Source of the DNA: Calditrichaceae bacterium
GTDB taxonomy: Bacteria > Calditrichota > Calditrichia > Calditrichales > Calditrichaceae
NCBI GenBank assembly: GCA_024762535.1
Contig: JANTHG010000006.1
Span: forward strand, 1 to 40,656
Reading direction: 5' to 3'
DNA length: 40,656 bases
The notes below the pieces were generated by a model. The model was not told the origin of the DNA and did no database searches. It saw only the letters and a list, made by a program, of their open reading frames with translations. Below, in pieces: positions 26,795 through 35,355 of this stretch. The position numbers and the translations under genes were made by a program. Within the stretch, counting starts at the first letter, position 1. The number at the start of each line of letters is the position of its first letter.

Positions 26795-27550
26795 CTAAGG
26801 CATTTTAAAAATATGCAGCTTCTGCTCCGAATCGCTTACCACATAAATCAAACTATCTGTTGTGCTCACCGCAATACCTTCCGCTTTATCCACATCAATC
26901 GGATAGGAGCTGAGCTGGGCTCCGGTGGAATCGCATTTAACGATGCGGCGTGATTCATCGCTGACCAGCCAAAAAAACCGGCCTGCCGCTTCAATGGACA
27001 GGCCGGAACAATCCTTTACATATTTTACCGGCCGGCTGGATTGAATAATTCCTCTATCCGCAAGATGCACAAACAAGGCCGGATTTTTTTCGTTCAACAC
27101 AAACGTGGTATTGAAAAGCGGATGCAGGGCCAGACCCTCCAATCCGCTATTTTCACTACGGTTTTCCACGGCCACTTTAAATCGTGCCAACTCCTGTCCA
27201 GTGGAATCCAGTTGCACAATTTCCCGTTTGCGTTCTTCCGCTACCCAAATGGTTAAATCCGTTTTAGACTGGCAAACGCCTTCCAAATCCTGTCCTTCGT
27301 ACAAAAGTGTTTTAAGCGTCCGGCCGTCTAGCGCCATTTGGTACACACGAGCGGTTTGGTCACTGACCACCCACAAACTTTTCCCATTAACATGCAGGCT
27401 CAGGCCCGAAGGTTCCGCCACTTCTATACGCATAGAGGTGATTTCCGTAATGCCTCCGGGCTCCACACCCGGGCCGGTTGTATCGTTTAAGGTACAACCG
27501 CCCAAAATAAGGAGAAAAAAAACCGGCCAGTAAAATTGCATATAGCGCAT
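26795..27550 (-). CDS. SdiA-regulated/YjiK-like beta-propeller lipoprotein
   Basis: 251 residues. The signal peptide ends LLILGG-Cys19, a good lipobox, giving mature CTLNDTTGPGVEPGG. The body is a run of short beta-propeller blades (EPSGLSLHVNGKSLWVVSD, LEGVCQSKTDLTIWVAEER, GLEGLALHPLFNTTFVLNEKNP, KDCSGLSIEAAGRFFWLVSDE, AEGIAVSTTDSLIYVVSDSEQ). This repeated S/EG-LxxHP...VLNEKNP pattern matches the SdiA-regulated (PF06977) family, which is related to phytase-like and esterase-like propellers. It is the last gene of a run that contains phosphate transport genes and starts 11 bases after the LTD lipoprotein. A role in binding or hydrolysing a phosphate ester outside the cell is an inference from that context only. 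Confidence 0.78.
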   Translation of the reverse strand: MRYMQFYWPVFFLLILGGCTLNDTTGPGVEPGGITEITSMRIEVAEPSGLSLHVNGKSLWVVSDQTARVYQMALDGRTLKTLLYEGQDLEGVCQSKTDLTIWVAEERKREIVQLDSTGQELARFKVAVENRSENSGLEGLALHPLFNTTFVLNEKNPALFVHLADRGIIQSSRPVKYVKDCSGLSIEAAGRFFWLVSDESRRIVKCDSTGAQLSSYPIDVDKAEGIAVSTTDSLIYVVSDSEQKLHIFKMP

Positions 27551-27561
27551 TTCCTCAGTTT

Positions 27562-28905
27562 TTAATTATTGGACGCGCCCGGTGTTGGCGTCTCGTCCAC
27601 CACCCAGTTATCACTGGCATCCGGCTGACGGGCACAGGATTTATCCGTATCCAATCCATATCCAATAGCACCCATAGTGTCAGCATCATATGTTAATGAA
27701 TCCAGAACCGTTGTACCGTTTGGTGCGGTCAGCCCGATCTGTTCTCCACTGCCGGACAATTTAATTTCCACGTGTAAAATGCCTTGTTCCGATTGTTTAT
27801 CCGCCCATAGCACAAGATACCCTCCGGGTTGAATCGTGGTCGAATCTGGTGCCGTGTCCGGAATTTGCCAGGTGGTTAAACTGGTTAGATCATCCGTAAT
27901 GTACATACCACCAATATCAACCGCTTCTGTACCCGGATTATAAATTTCAATCCAGTCTTCATATTCTCCAAATTCATCGGTATTGGCAGAATCATTACTG
28001 GCCATAAATTCATTGATGTAAAGTACCGGTGCCACATACCCCACTTCAAATGAAAGTGTGTCGGATGTAACGGTTTCCGCTTTATCATCACTGGCAGTTA
28101 TAAAAAAGAATACACGTGTACCATCATCAAATGTACCAAGATTTGCCTGATACAGAGTGTTGGCAAGGGTCATGTTCGCGGTTTGGGTTATCGCGCCCTG
28201 AGGGCCGTAGGTTATGGTAACCGAAGCCAGATTATCATCAGCATCCGTTACTTCCGCCGAAACCACCACGGGCGTATTAGCCGAAACCGTATCCGGGCTT
28301 ACACTGATATTTTTAATTACCGGAGCCACATTGCTCGGTGCACCGGAATTGGAAGCACCCGGAGTGGCTGTACCCATAGTTTCCCAGGTATCACCGCCAT
28401 CCGGATTGCGGCCAAAGGATACATCGGTTTGTTGCGGGCCATAGGTGTACGAATCCACAATTGTGCTTCCATCAGCCAAAATCAGACCAATTGCTTCGCC
28501 CCCTCCCGAAAGAGCAAAATTTACATGATTGACACCCTGTTGCATTTCTTTGTCGGCCCAAATTACTAAAAAACCGCCTGGCTGAATGGTTGTTTTGGCA
28601 GGAGCAGAAGTTGGAATCTGATAATTATCCAGTTTAGATAAATCATCTGTTACCCACATACCGCCAATATCCACAGCTACCGAATCGGCATTGTAAATTT
28701 CGAACCAATCTTCGTACGGGTCCCCATCATTGCTGTCTTCATCCGGGTCCACCGTAGCAGCATCATTACTGGCCATAAATTCATTTATGAATAATTTTGG
28801 TGTTTTTGCCTGCTCCGCCCCGGGACCACTGGTGTCATCCAGATTGCAGCCCCAAAACAAGGCGATCATTAAAAGCGATAAAGTTGAATATTTAAGTATT
28901 TGCAT
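27562..28905 (-). CDS. Lipoprotein with two lamin-tail domains
   Basis: 447 residues. The signal peptide ends ALFWG-Cys20, an acceptable lipobox, with mature CNLDDTSGPGAEQAK. The first lamin-tail domain lies at about 37-190 (LFINEFMASNDAATV, DWFEIYNADSVAVDIGGMWVTDDL, GGFLVIWADKEMQQG, TPGASN). An Ig-like domain lies at about 195-290 (VIKNISVSPDTVSANTPVVV). A second lamin-tail domain lies at about 295-447 (LYINEFMASNDSANT, DWIEIYNPGTEAVDIGGMY, GGYLVLWADKQSEQG, TPGASNN). The two lamin-tail domains are clearly an internal duplication. Such domains often accompany extracellular phosphatases and nucleases. Here there is no enzyme domain, and the gene lies 14 bases after a phosphate-type porin gene, so it may present or bind a phosphorylated polymer at the surface. 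That function is inference. Confidence 0.85.
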   Translation of the reverse strand: MQILKYSTLSLLMIALFWGCNLDDTSGPGAEQAKTPKLFINEFMASNDAATVDPDEDSNDGDPYEDWFEIYNADSVAVDIGGMWVTDDLSKLDNYQIPTSAPAKTTIQPGGFLVIWADKEMQQGVNHVNFALSGGGEAIGLILADGSTIVDSYTYGPQQTDVSFGRNPDGGDTWETMGTATPGASNSGAPSNVAPVIKNISVSPDTVSANTPVVVSAEVTDADDNLASVTITYGPQGAITQTANMTLANTLYQANLGTFDDGTRVFFFITASDDKAETVTSDTLSFEVGYVAPVLYINEFMASNDSANTDEFGEYEDWIEIYNPGTEAVDIGGMYITDDLTSLTTWQIPDTAPDSTTIQPGGYLVLWADKQSEQGILHVEIKLSGSGEQIGLTAPNGTTVLDSLTYDADTMGAIGYGLDTDKSCARQPDASDNWVVDETPTPGASNN

Positions 28906-28919
28906 TGTTCCTCCCTTTT

Positions 28920-30137
28920 TTAAAAGAATACCACAGCCATTGTATGTAAAACACTAAAATGGTCACCACCGATAAAACCATCGCCGGTTGCATTATCTGA
29001 ATTCTGGACAATGGTGTAATCTAAAATGATCTTCATGTTGGCATTTGCATACCAGTTAAGCCCTAAAGTGTAATTATTGGCCATACCTCCCAAAATGCCG
29101 GCTTTCGTGTCCGACAAATCTAAATAGCTGTAACGGGCAGCCACCTCCCAGGCGCCAGAGACATTATTCTTTGGAATAATTTGTCCAAACTCACCCTGCG
29201 TTTCGTCCCAGGGTCGTTCTTCTCCGGTTAAAATATAGCTTACAAAAGCATATCCACCGGAAAAACTGGCATCTTTTGCGCCATTCATACGCTTTAAACC
29301 TTTATGAATATATTCGGACTGAAAGGACAAATTTTTATATTTGAAAGCGCCTTCCAAACCGAACATGGTCGTATAGTCCACATCAAAGATATTCCCCGTA
29401 TCTAAAATTTCCACATCTCCAATTTTAGTTTCCGGCTCACTATTGTAAGCAACAACATTATTATTATCATCCGGATTTATAAAGGCTCCGGCTAAACCAA
29501 GATGTATCCTATATTTTTGTGCGAAAACAGGAGCGTAGGCGAAACGCGCTGCCACACCACCGCCTGTCTCATCCACGGTTTTATTTTTACGTGTATCCAT
29601 AGTTTGACCAAATACATTGCCACGGAAGTTCCAGTTGCTCCCCCATTTTGAATATTCAATACCGGTACGACGACCAATTTTAAATGCCAGCATGGGATAA
29701 GCGCGTTCGGCAAACGTTAAAAAACGCGAGCTGGTCAGTTCGTTTAAACCCACCGGCGCTTTAAAATGCCCTACTTTAATGTGGGCATTATGAAATCCCA
29801 CATAGTTGAAAAACATATCTTTCACTTCCACAACACCTTCTGCAATATCCATATCCCATTCAGCCCGCCAAATATTCCACAATTTGGTTTTCATGGCAAA
29901 GCGGCCCTTACGCAGATGGGTTCCGTTGCTAAGATGATTTTTATTTTCGAAAAAATATGCACCATTGATATACATACGCACATCGAAACGCGTCATAAAT
30001 TGTCCGTCTGCCGACTTAAATTTAATGATTCCGTTATCCCACTCTGTGTCCCCTTTGGATATCTGGTCCTGCGCCGAAGCAGATATAACCAGGCTAAGCA
30101 GAAACGTAAGCGTTAACAGCCATTTAAACGACTTCAT
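28920..30137 (-). CDS. OprP/OprO-type phosphate-selective porin family protein
   Basis: 405 residues. A signal peptide (MKSFKWLLTLTFLLSLVISASA) leads to an outer-membrane barrel of the PF07396 family. The markers are SADGQFMTRFDVRMYINGAY, LRKGRFAMKTKLWNIWRAEW, KVGHFKAPVGLNELTSSRF, FAERAYPMLAFKIGRRTGI and a C-terminal AVVFF. OprP-type trimers form phosphate or polyphosphate channels in the outer membrane. The start overlaps the stop of the Pit transporter gene by 4 bases (ATGA), which couples outer- and inner-membrane phosphate transport and supports the substrate assignment. Selectivity for orthophosphate, pyrophosphate or polyphosphate cannot be read from the sequence. Confidence 0.85.
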   Translation of the reverse strand: MKSFKWLLTLTFLLSLVISASAQDQISKGDTEWDNGIIKFKSADGQFMTRFDVRMYINGAYFFENKNHLSNGTHLRKGRFAMKTKLWNIWRAEWDMDIAEGVVEVKDMFFNYVGFHNAHIKVGHFKAPVGLNELTSSRFLTFAERAYPMLAFKIGRRTGIEYSKWGSNWNFRGNVFGQTMDTRKNKTVDETGGGVAARFAYAPVFAQKYRIHLGLAGAFINPDDNNNVVAYNSEPETKIGDVEILDTGNIFDVDYTTMFGLEGAFKYKNLSFQSEYIHKGLKRMNGAKDASFSGGYAFVSYILTGEERPWDETQGEFGQIIPKNNVSGAWEVAARYSYLDLSDTKAGILGGMANNYTLGLNWYANANMKIILDYTIVQNSDNATGDGFIGGDHFSVLHTMAVVFF

Positions 30138-31639
30138 TTTGCCTCCTCTTTATTGATTGGTTTGTTTTCGATATGAAATGTAGAAAATAGAAAGTTTAAT
30201 TTTGTTTTAATATCTTTATTATACAACTTATTTTTTTTGTTATCCGGTTTGAAGCGCCAGACTTCACTACTTTTTTGCAGGGCTTGTTGCAATTCCCAGT
30301 GATGCCCAAATGTTTTACCGGACAGGGCTCGCACGGCTTCTAACTGTTCCTGTGAAAACCAGTTCTTATCCAATTCTGTGGCTATCTTTTTCGGTTCTAT
30401 ATATAAATAACTGATTTGAGAAGCATCTAATATGAGCTGCGCCTGGTCTTCGCTTATAACGCCGGTCTTTTCCAGTTCATCTTTTAAGCGAATGGAATTG
30501 GTGAATACTTTGTTTTTGTACGGTTGCAGAGCTTGGGTATCGATTTGTTTAGACTGCAGGTATTCCATAACCGGTTCGGAAATACTGTATTTGATTTCTT
30601 TGTTCACCTGCTGATTAAATACGTTCTGGAAAATAAACAGAGAAACAAAGGTTAAGATACCCGCTGCTATGGGAGTGCTTACCCAACCGGCAGCAATTTC
30701 ACCTAAAACGTTAAAACGGATACCACGCCCTCCTTTGGCAATACCGATGCCAATAACCGCACCTACTACCGCCTGGGAACTTGAAACGGGCACCAAAGGG
30801 ATGCTGGGCAAACCATGACTGATGAGCCAGGCTTCCAAACCTTCCGAAGAAAAGAGAAACAAAACCAGTGATTCCGACAATACAACAATCAAAGCAGCCA
30901 CGGGTGACAACTTAAAAAGTCCGCCACCGACCGTATCCATCACTTTATAAGAATAGGTAAACACACCCAGGGCAATGGCCAATCCACCGATAAAAAAGAG
31001 AATTTGCGCCGCATTCAGGCTAAACAAACCAAATACATCCAAAGTAGGAAAACTAACCACCGGTACAAATACTCCCATCACATTGGCAATATTATTTGCG
31101 CCCAAACTGTACGCTCCAAAAGCACCTACCAGTACCAATCCCGCACGGGTGTAGGAATCCATTGATAACAGGTGAATATTCAGTTTATCCAGCACATTGC
31201 GAAAGGCGTAAAAAAGCAGCAGAGCAAAAACTGCGGATAACACCGGGCAGAGCACCCAGGTAGAAACAATCTTGGTTAGGGAATGGGTATCGGTAGCGGC
31301 GCCGGCAAAAAAGTTCCAGCCAATAATAGCTCCCACAATGGCCTGAGAGGTGGAAACAGGCAACTTCAGTTTGGTCATCCAGGCCACGGTAAAAGCGGCT
31401 GCAAAAGCTACAATAAAAGAACCGGCAATGGCATTAACCGCACCAAGCTTCCCCAGGGTGTGGGTTGCCCCGGCACCACCGACTACGGCACCGATAATTA
31501 CAAATACACTGGCAATAATAGCTGCGGTTTTAAAGCGAATCATACGCGTACCCACCGCAGTTCCAAACACATTGGCCGCATCATTGGCACCCAAAGACCA
31601 ACCGAGAAAAAGCCCGCTTGTTAAAAAGATAAATATCAT
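30134..31639 (-). CDS. pit: Inorganic phosphate transporter, PiT family, with long C-terminal tail
   Basis: 501 residues. The two PiT family repeats are visible: LGWSLGANDAANVFGTAVGT near the N-terminus and AYSLGANNIANVMGVFVP in the middle, each followed by PVSTSQAIVGAIIGWNF and VPVSSSQAVVGAVIGIGIAKGG. About nine or ten membrane helices occupy residues 1-330. Pit transporters move metal-phosphate with protons or sodium. The last 165 residues or so are hydrophilic and helical (EIKYSISEPVMEYLQSKQI...), longer than the short tail of well-known members, and may be a regulatory domain. The upstream DUF47 gene is the usual partner. It overlaps the porin gene by 4 bases. Confidence 0.92.
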   Translation of the reverse strand: MIFIFLTSGLFLGWSLGANDAANVFGTAVGTRMIRFKTAAIIASVFVIIGAVVGGAGATHTLGKLGAVNAIAGSFIVAFAAAFTVAWMTKLKLPVSTSQAIVGAIIGWNFFAGAATDTHSLTKIVSTWVLCPVLSAVFALLLFYAFRNVLDKLNIHLLSMDSYTRAGLVLVGAFGAYSLGANNIANVMGVFVPVVSFPTLDVFGLFSLNAAQILFFIGGLAIALGVFTYSYKVMDTVGGGLFKLSPVAALIVVLSESLVLFLFSSEGLEAWLISHGLPSIPLVPVSSSQAVVGAVIGIGIAKGGRGIRFNVLGEIAAGWVSTPIAAGILTFVSLFIFQNVFNQQVNKEIKYSISEPVMEYLQSKQIDTQALQPYKNKVFTNSIRLKDELEKTGVISEDQAQLILDASQISYLYIEPKKIATELDKNWFSQEQLEAVRALSGKTFGHHWELQQALQKSSEVWRFKPDNKKNKLYNKDIKTKLNFLFSTFHIENKPINKEEAK

Positions 31640-31653
31640 AATCAGTCTCTGAG

Positions 31654-32301
31654 TTAAATGGTTCTTTTAATCGTGTAAATGGAAAGGCGGTCTGCCACCC
31701 GCTCGGCATTATCCGCCAATGTATCGATGTGCAAGGCAAAATAACGCAGATGAAATTTTTGAGATAATTCCAAATCGTCTTTGGCGAACACGTCCCGTTT
31801 AATCTGGTCGCTCTGCTTGTCTGCCTCTTTTTCGTAGAAATAGACCTTATGCAGATGATCTTTCACCATTTTTACTTCTTTAAAAAAAGCTCTGGTGGCC
31901 AGCACAACGGATTCCGCCGCTTTGCTGGTGGTCTCCGCCAATTCCACAAAACGTGGCTTAAATTGGTCCGGAATAAAAGGTCGTTCCACGTCAAACTGGT
32001 TCAGGGTTTCTTTGGCCGTGTCAATCACATCGTCCATACTTTCCAGCAGACCCAATACGTCGCCACGGTGTTCGGGAATAAGGGAATGGAGATAAAGGTC
32101 GTTTTCAATATTCCTGCGCAAATCGTCTGCCTTGCCTTCCAGCTTATCAATGGTTTTTAAATGCGTTTCAAAACTGGATTTATTTTCATTCATATAATTT
32201 TTTACCGCCTGCACAAAAACAAGCACTCCCTGACTCACGTCATCCAAGTATTCATCGATGCTATTTTCCAGCGCTTTTGTGGTTCTAAATAAAACAGCCA
32301 T
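31654..32301 (-). CDS. DUF47 family (PhoU-like) phosphate transport regulator
   Basis: 215 residues, all-helical, close to the TIGR00153/DUF47 length. Recognisable stretches are HLKTIDKLEGKADDLRRNIENDL, LLESMDDVIDTAKETL and VYFYEKEADKQSDQIKRDVF, with the paired acidic metal-binding-type helices (ExxxD) of PhoU-related proteins. Proteins of this group are almost always encoded beside a PiT transporter and are thought to regulate or gate it. It is 14 bases upstream of the pit gene here and 25 bases downstream of tctA, so it may belong to the tct transcript. It is cytosolic and peripheral to the membrane. Confidence 0.9.
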   Translation of the reverse strand: MAVLFRTTKALENSIDEYLDDVSQGVLVFVQAVKNYMNENKSSFETHLKTIDKLEGKADDLRRNIENDLYLHSLIPEHRGDVLGLLESMDDVIDTAKETLNQFDVERPFIPDQFKPRFVELAETTSKAAESVVLATRAFFKEVKMVKDHLHKVYFYEKEADKQSDQIKRDVFAKDDLELSQKFHLRYFALHIDTLADNAERVADRLSIYTIKRTI

Positions 32302-32326
32302 GATTTCACCTTAATGTTTATGTTTG

Positions 32327-33814
32327 TTATTTTTTTGTTTTTCGCTTTTTTATATACGAATTAATAAGCGGCCAGAACAGAGAAAATGCAGCCAAAATCA
32401 GCATAATTAAACTTACCGTCCTGGTAAAAAAGATACTGGCATCGCCCATCAACAGTGCGCGGCGAAAATTGGTTTCTGCCAGGAAGCCCAAAATTAGTCC
32501 CAGAATGACCGGTGCAGTAGGAAAGTTGTAGCGTCGCAGCAGCCAACCCAACAGCCCAAAGCCCAGGCAGGACCAGACATCAAACATGGAATTGCCCACA
32601 GCGTAACTGCCAATCACTGCAATGGCCAGAATAGCGGGATTGAGCAGGGCTCTGGGCGCGGAAATTATTTTTATCCAGATTTTATTACCGATTATACCAA
32701 GAAAAAGCATTAAAAAATAAGCGATGAATAAACTGGCAAAAATCCCATATACAATGGAGGCGTTGTCTTTGAATAATTCGGGCCCCGGCGTTAAACCGTG
32801 CAGCATCAACGCACCGATAAGCACAGCCGTAGCCGCACTACCCGGAATTCCAAGCGTAAGCAGAGGTACCAGTGCCCCGCCCACCGAGCCGGATGTGGCC
32901 GCTCCGGAAGCGGCAACACCTTCTAATGCGCCTTTACCAAATTTTTCAGGTGTTTTGCTGGCACGTTTGGCTTCGTTGTAAGCAATGAATGCTGCAATAG
33001 TCGCGCCTGCGCCCGGCACCACGCCAATTAACGTTCCAAGCACGGATGATTGCAAAACGATCCGTTTCATTGAAAACATTTCTGTAAGAGAAGGCATTTT
33101 CCCAGAAATTTTCTTTATCGCTTTTTGTGTTTTGGGCGCCTGTTCAATGCTTAAAAAAATCTCGCTTAAAGCGAATAAACCGATAAGCGCCGGAATAAAG
33201 CTGAAGCCGTCAGCCAGCTCGGCCATTCCGAATGTAAATCGCTGATAACCGGTAAAGGGGTCCATGCCTACCGTATTCAGCAACAAACCCAGCAGGGTGG
33301 CGATAAAAGCTTTTATGTAGTTCCCTTTGGAAAGGGATGAAATAATCGTTAATCCAAAAATAGCAAGCGCAAAATATTCAGGTGGTCCAAAACTCAGTGC
33401 TGCCTTAGCCAATGGCGCGGAAAAAAAGACCAGCACTAAAGCGCCCAGGATACCACCCACGGTAGATGCCATTACCGAAGCACCCAGAGCTCGGCCGGGC
33501 TGCCCTTGTTTGGTAAGCGGATAGCCGTCAAAGGTGGAGACAATGGCAGAGGGCGTTCCCGGCGTATTGATGGCAATGGCTGTAATAGTTCCACCATAGT
33601 TTGCAGCCGAGTACAGTGCTACGAGCAAAATCATAGCATTTAGCGGTGACATGCCATAACTGAAAGGCACCAACAGCGCCACACCCATCGCGGGCGATAA
33701 ACCCGGCAGCACACCCACCAGAATGCCCATCATCACTCCGGCCAGAATAATCAGCAAAGGGCTCCAGTGCATCAATTCGGAAAACCCGCTTAGTAAATGC
33801 GTCAGTATATCCAT
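32327..33814 (-). CDS. tctA: TctA, large permease of a tripartite tricarboxylate transporter
   Basis: 495 residues with about twelve membrane helices. Family markers are GVLPGLSPAMGVALLVPFSYGM, YSAANYGGTITAIAINTPGTPSA with the YGG and NTPG motifs, and VVPGAGATIAAFIAYNEAK with GIPGSAATAVLIGALMLHG in the second half. TctA is the main channel subunit of TTT-type secondary transporters for di- and tricarboxylates driven by an ion gradient. It starts 1 base after the stop of the TctC-TctB fusion. The substrate could be citrate, tartrate, aromatic acids or others; nothing in the sequence decides it. Confidence 0.95.
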   Translation of the reverse strand: MDILTHLLSGFSELMHWSPLLIILAGVMMGILVGVLPGLSPAMGVALLVPFSYGMSPLNAMILLVALYSAANYGGTITAIAINTPGTPSAIVSTFDGYPLTKQGQPGRALGASVMASTVGGILGALVLVFFSAPLAKAALSFGPPEYFALAIFGLTIISSLSKGNYIKAFIATLLGLLLNTVGMDPFTGYQRFTFGMAELADGFSFIPALIGLFALSEIFLSIEQAPKTQKAIKKISGKMPSLTEMFSMKRIVLQSSVLGTLIGVVPGAGATIAAFIAYNEAKRASKTPEKFGKGALEGVAASGAATSGSVGGALVPLLTLGIPGSAATAVLIGALMLHGLTPGPELFKDNASIVYGIFASLFIAYFLMLFLGIIGNKIWIKIISAPRALLNPAILAIAVIGSYAVGNSMFDVWSCLGFGLLGWLLRRYNFPTAPVILGLILGFLAETNFRRALLMGDASIFFTRTVSLIMLILAAFSLFWPLINSYIKKRKTKK

Positions 33815-33815
33815 A

Positions 33816-35291
33816 TTAGCCCCAAATTCCCAGCGGCAGCGGTACCTGCAAAACCTGATTAAAAATCAAATACGACAGCGCTGTAAAACCGGCAGCCGTG
33901 GCCAGAATAAGCGCGTGTTTACGATAGCGTAATAAGTAGGAACCGACTATCAGAAAAATAAAGGTTGAAATGTAGTACCCCAAATAGGGTAAGGATATTA
34001 GGTAAACCAGCATTACACCCACCAGCCCTAAAGCCTGCCGGCCATTGGGTCGGGCCTCTTCCTGCTGAGGATTTTTAATATTTTGAGCCAAAAGCCAGCC
34101 GTTAAAAAAAATCAGGCCGTAAAGCCATAAACGTGGCATTGCTGCCGGCCCTGCGGTTTTAGACAATTTCCCGGAAGGAAACGCTCCGGTTAGTGTGTAT
34201 AGAAACAGGGACAGAATAATCAAAAAGAGCGGGATTAAGATTTCGGCTTTAAACCATTCCCGTTTAAAGAAAAAGAAGGAAGCGGCCAAAATAATAAAAA
34301 CCAGCAAACTTACGATTCCATTACGCCCTGAATAGTCTGTTTTGTTAACGCCTTTTGCCAAAATGCCGGCCTTTTGTAAATAGGTTACAGCCTGCTCCTG
34401 GTCTTTATGGACCATCGCTGTAAAGGGCTTTTGGCTCAGCAAAACAGGCTGCGCAGAGGTGGAACGGATAAACTGAACCCAATTGCTGTCCTGTGTAATT
34501 TTTTTAAACAAATCGGTTAAATAAATCACTGCCTGTGGGTCGGTTCCCTTTTTTAGGGCATACCCGCGCCATAGGACCTCATCTTCCAGACCAAAGCCTT
34601 TTTCGGAAAAGGTGGGCGCTTTTGGAAATTCCGACAAACGTGATTTGGCAGCTACCGCCGCTACCATTAAGTCCGGCCTGCCTTTCACATCCACGGGATT
34701 GCCCACATATACGGCGCCGTGCTTACCCATCAAAGCGGCCAGAGCATCCGAACCGCCTTCAAAGGGAATCCATTCGCCGTGAATCCCTAAATGGTCCCAG
34801 GTTTTCAGGGCCATTAAATGGTCCACACCACCCACCAGCGGTCCCAGCCATTTTTGACGCCCTTTTTGGACCAGTGCGTCCGAAATAATATCTTCGAGCG
34901 TACGGATTTTGGAATGCCGATTGGTAATCAGCACTTCCGGGTCAATCACCACACAAGCCAAAAAATCGAAATCATCCATCTGTACGCCACCCTGTGTTAA
35001 GAGCGCTGTAGAGATAAACGATTTGGTCACGGCCAAAACAGTGTAGCCGTCCGCTTGACGGGAGAGCACCTCGCGCATAGCCACAATTCCCGAACCACCT
35101 GTTTTATTTTCGACCAGAAAAGTAGCGGAACTGTGTTTGGCCGCAATCTGTGTTAAACGCCGGGTAGTAATATCAATGGCGCTGCCCGGTTTACTGTGCA
35201 CAATAAAAGTTATCGGCTTCTCGGGATACTTTGCCAGCACCGTGGCTATCAGAGTTAGAAGCAGAAGTGTACTTTTGATAATTTTTGACAT
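33816..35291 (-). CDS. TctC-TctB fusion: solute-binding protein joined to small permease
   Basis: 491 residues in one uninterrupted frame. Residues 1-20 are a signal-like hydrophobic segment (MSKIIKSTLLLLTLIATVLA). Residues 21-320 are a TctC/Bug-type binding domain (YPEKPITFIVHSKPGSAIDI, VENKTGGSGIVAMREVL, DGYTVLAVT, LGPLVGGVDHLMALKTW). After a linker comes a membrane helix at about 328-350 (IVSLLVFIILAASFFFF). The TctB-like part (about 352-491) has IPLFLIILSLFLYTLTG, TAGPAAMPRLWLYGLIFF and two further hydrophobic hairpins. In most systems tctC and tctB are separate genes and the binding protein is free. The fusion tethers it to the membrane at a fixed ratio. It is followed by tctA with a single base between. 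Confidence 0.85.
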   Translation of the reverse strand: MSKIIKSTLLLLTLIATVLAKYPEKPITFIVHSKPGSAIDITTRRLTQIAAKHSSATFLVENKTGGSGIVAMREVLSRQADGYTVLAVTKSFISTALLTQGGVQMDDFDFLACVVIDPEVLITNRHSKIRTLEDIISDALVQKGRQKWLGPLVGGVDHLMALKTWDHLGIHGEWIPFEGGSDALAALMGKHGAVYVGNPVDVKGRPDLMVAAVAAKSRLSEFPKAPTFSEKGFGLEDEVLWRGYALKKGTDPQAVIYLTDLFKKITQDSNWVQFIRSTSAQPVLLSQKPFTAMVHKDQEQAVTYLQKAGILAKGVNKTDYSGRNGIVSLLVFIILAASFFFFKREWFKAEILIPLFLIILSLFLYTLTGAFPSGKLSKTAGPAAMPRLWLYGLIFFNGWLLAQNIKNPQQEEARPNGRQALGLVGVMLVYLISLPYLGYYISTFIFLIVGSYLLRYRKHALILATAAGFTALSYLIFNQVLQVPLPLGIWG

Positions 35292-35355
35292 ATAGTGCTT
35301 CGTGATTTAGTTATTGAGTTATCAGGTTGTTGGTATAGGGCATCCCGGCACATTT

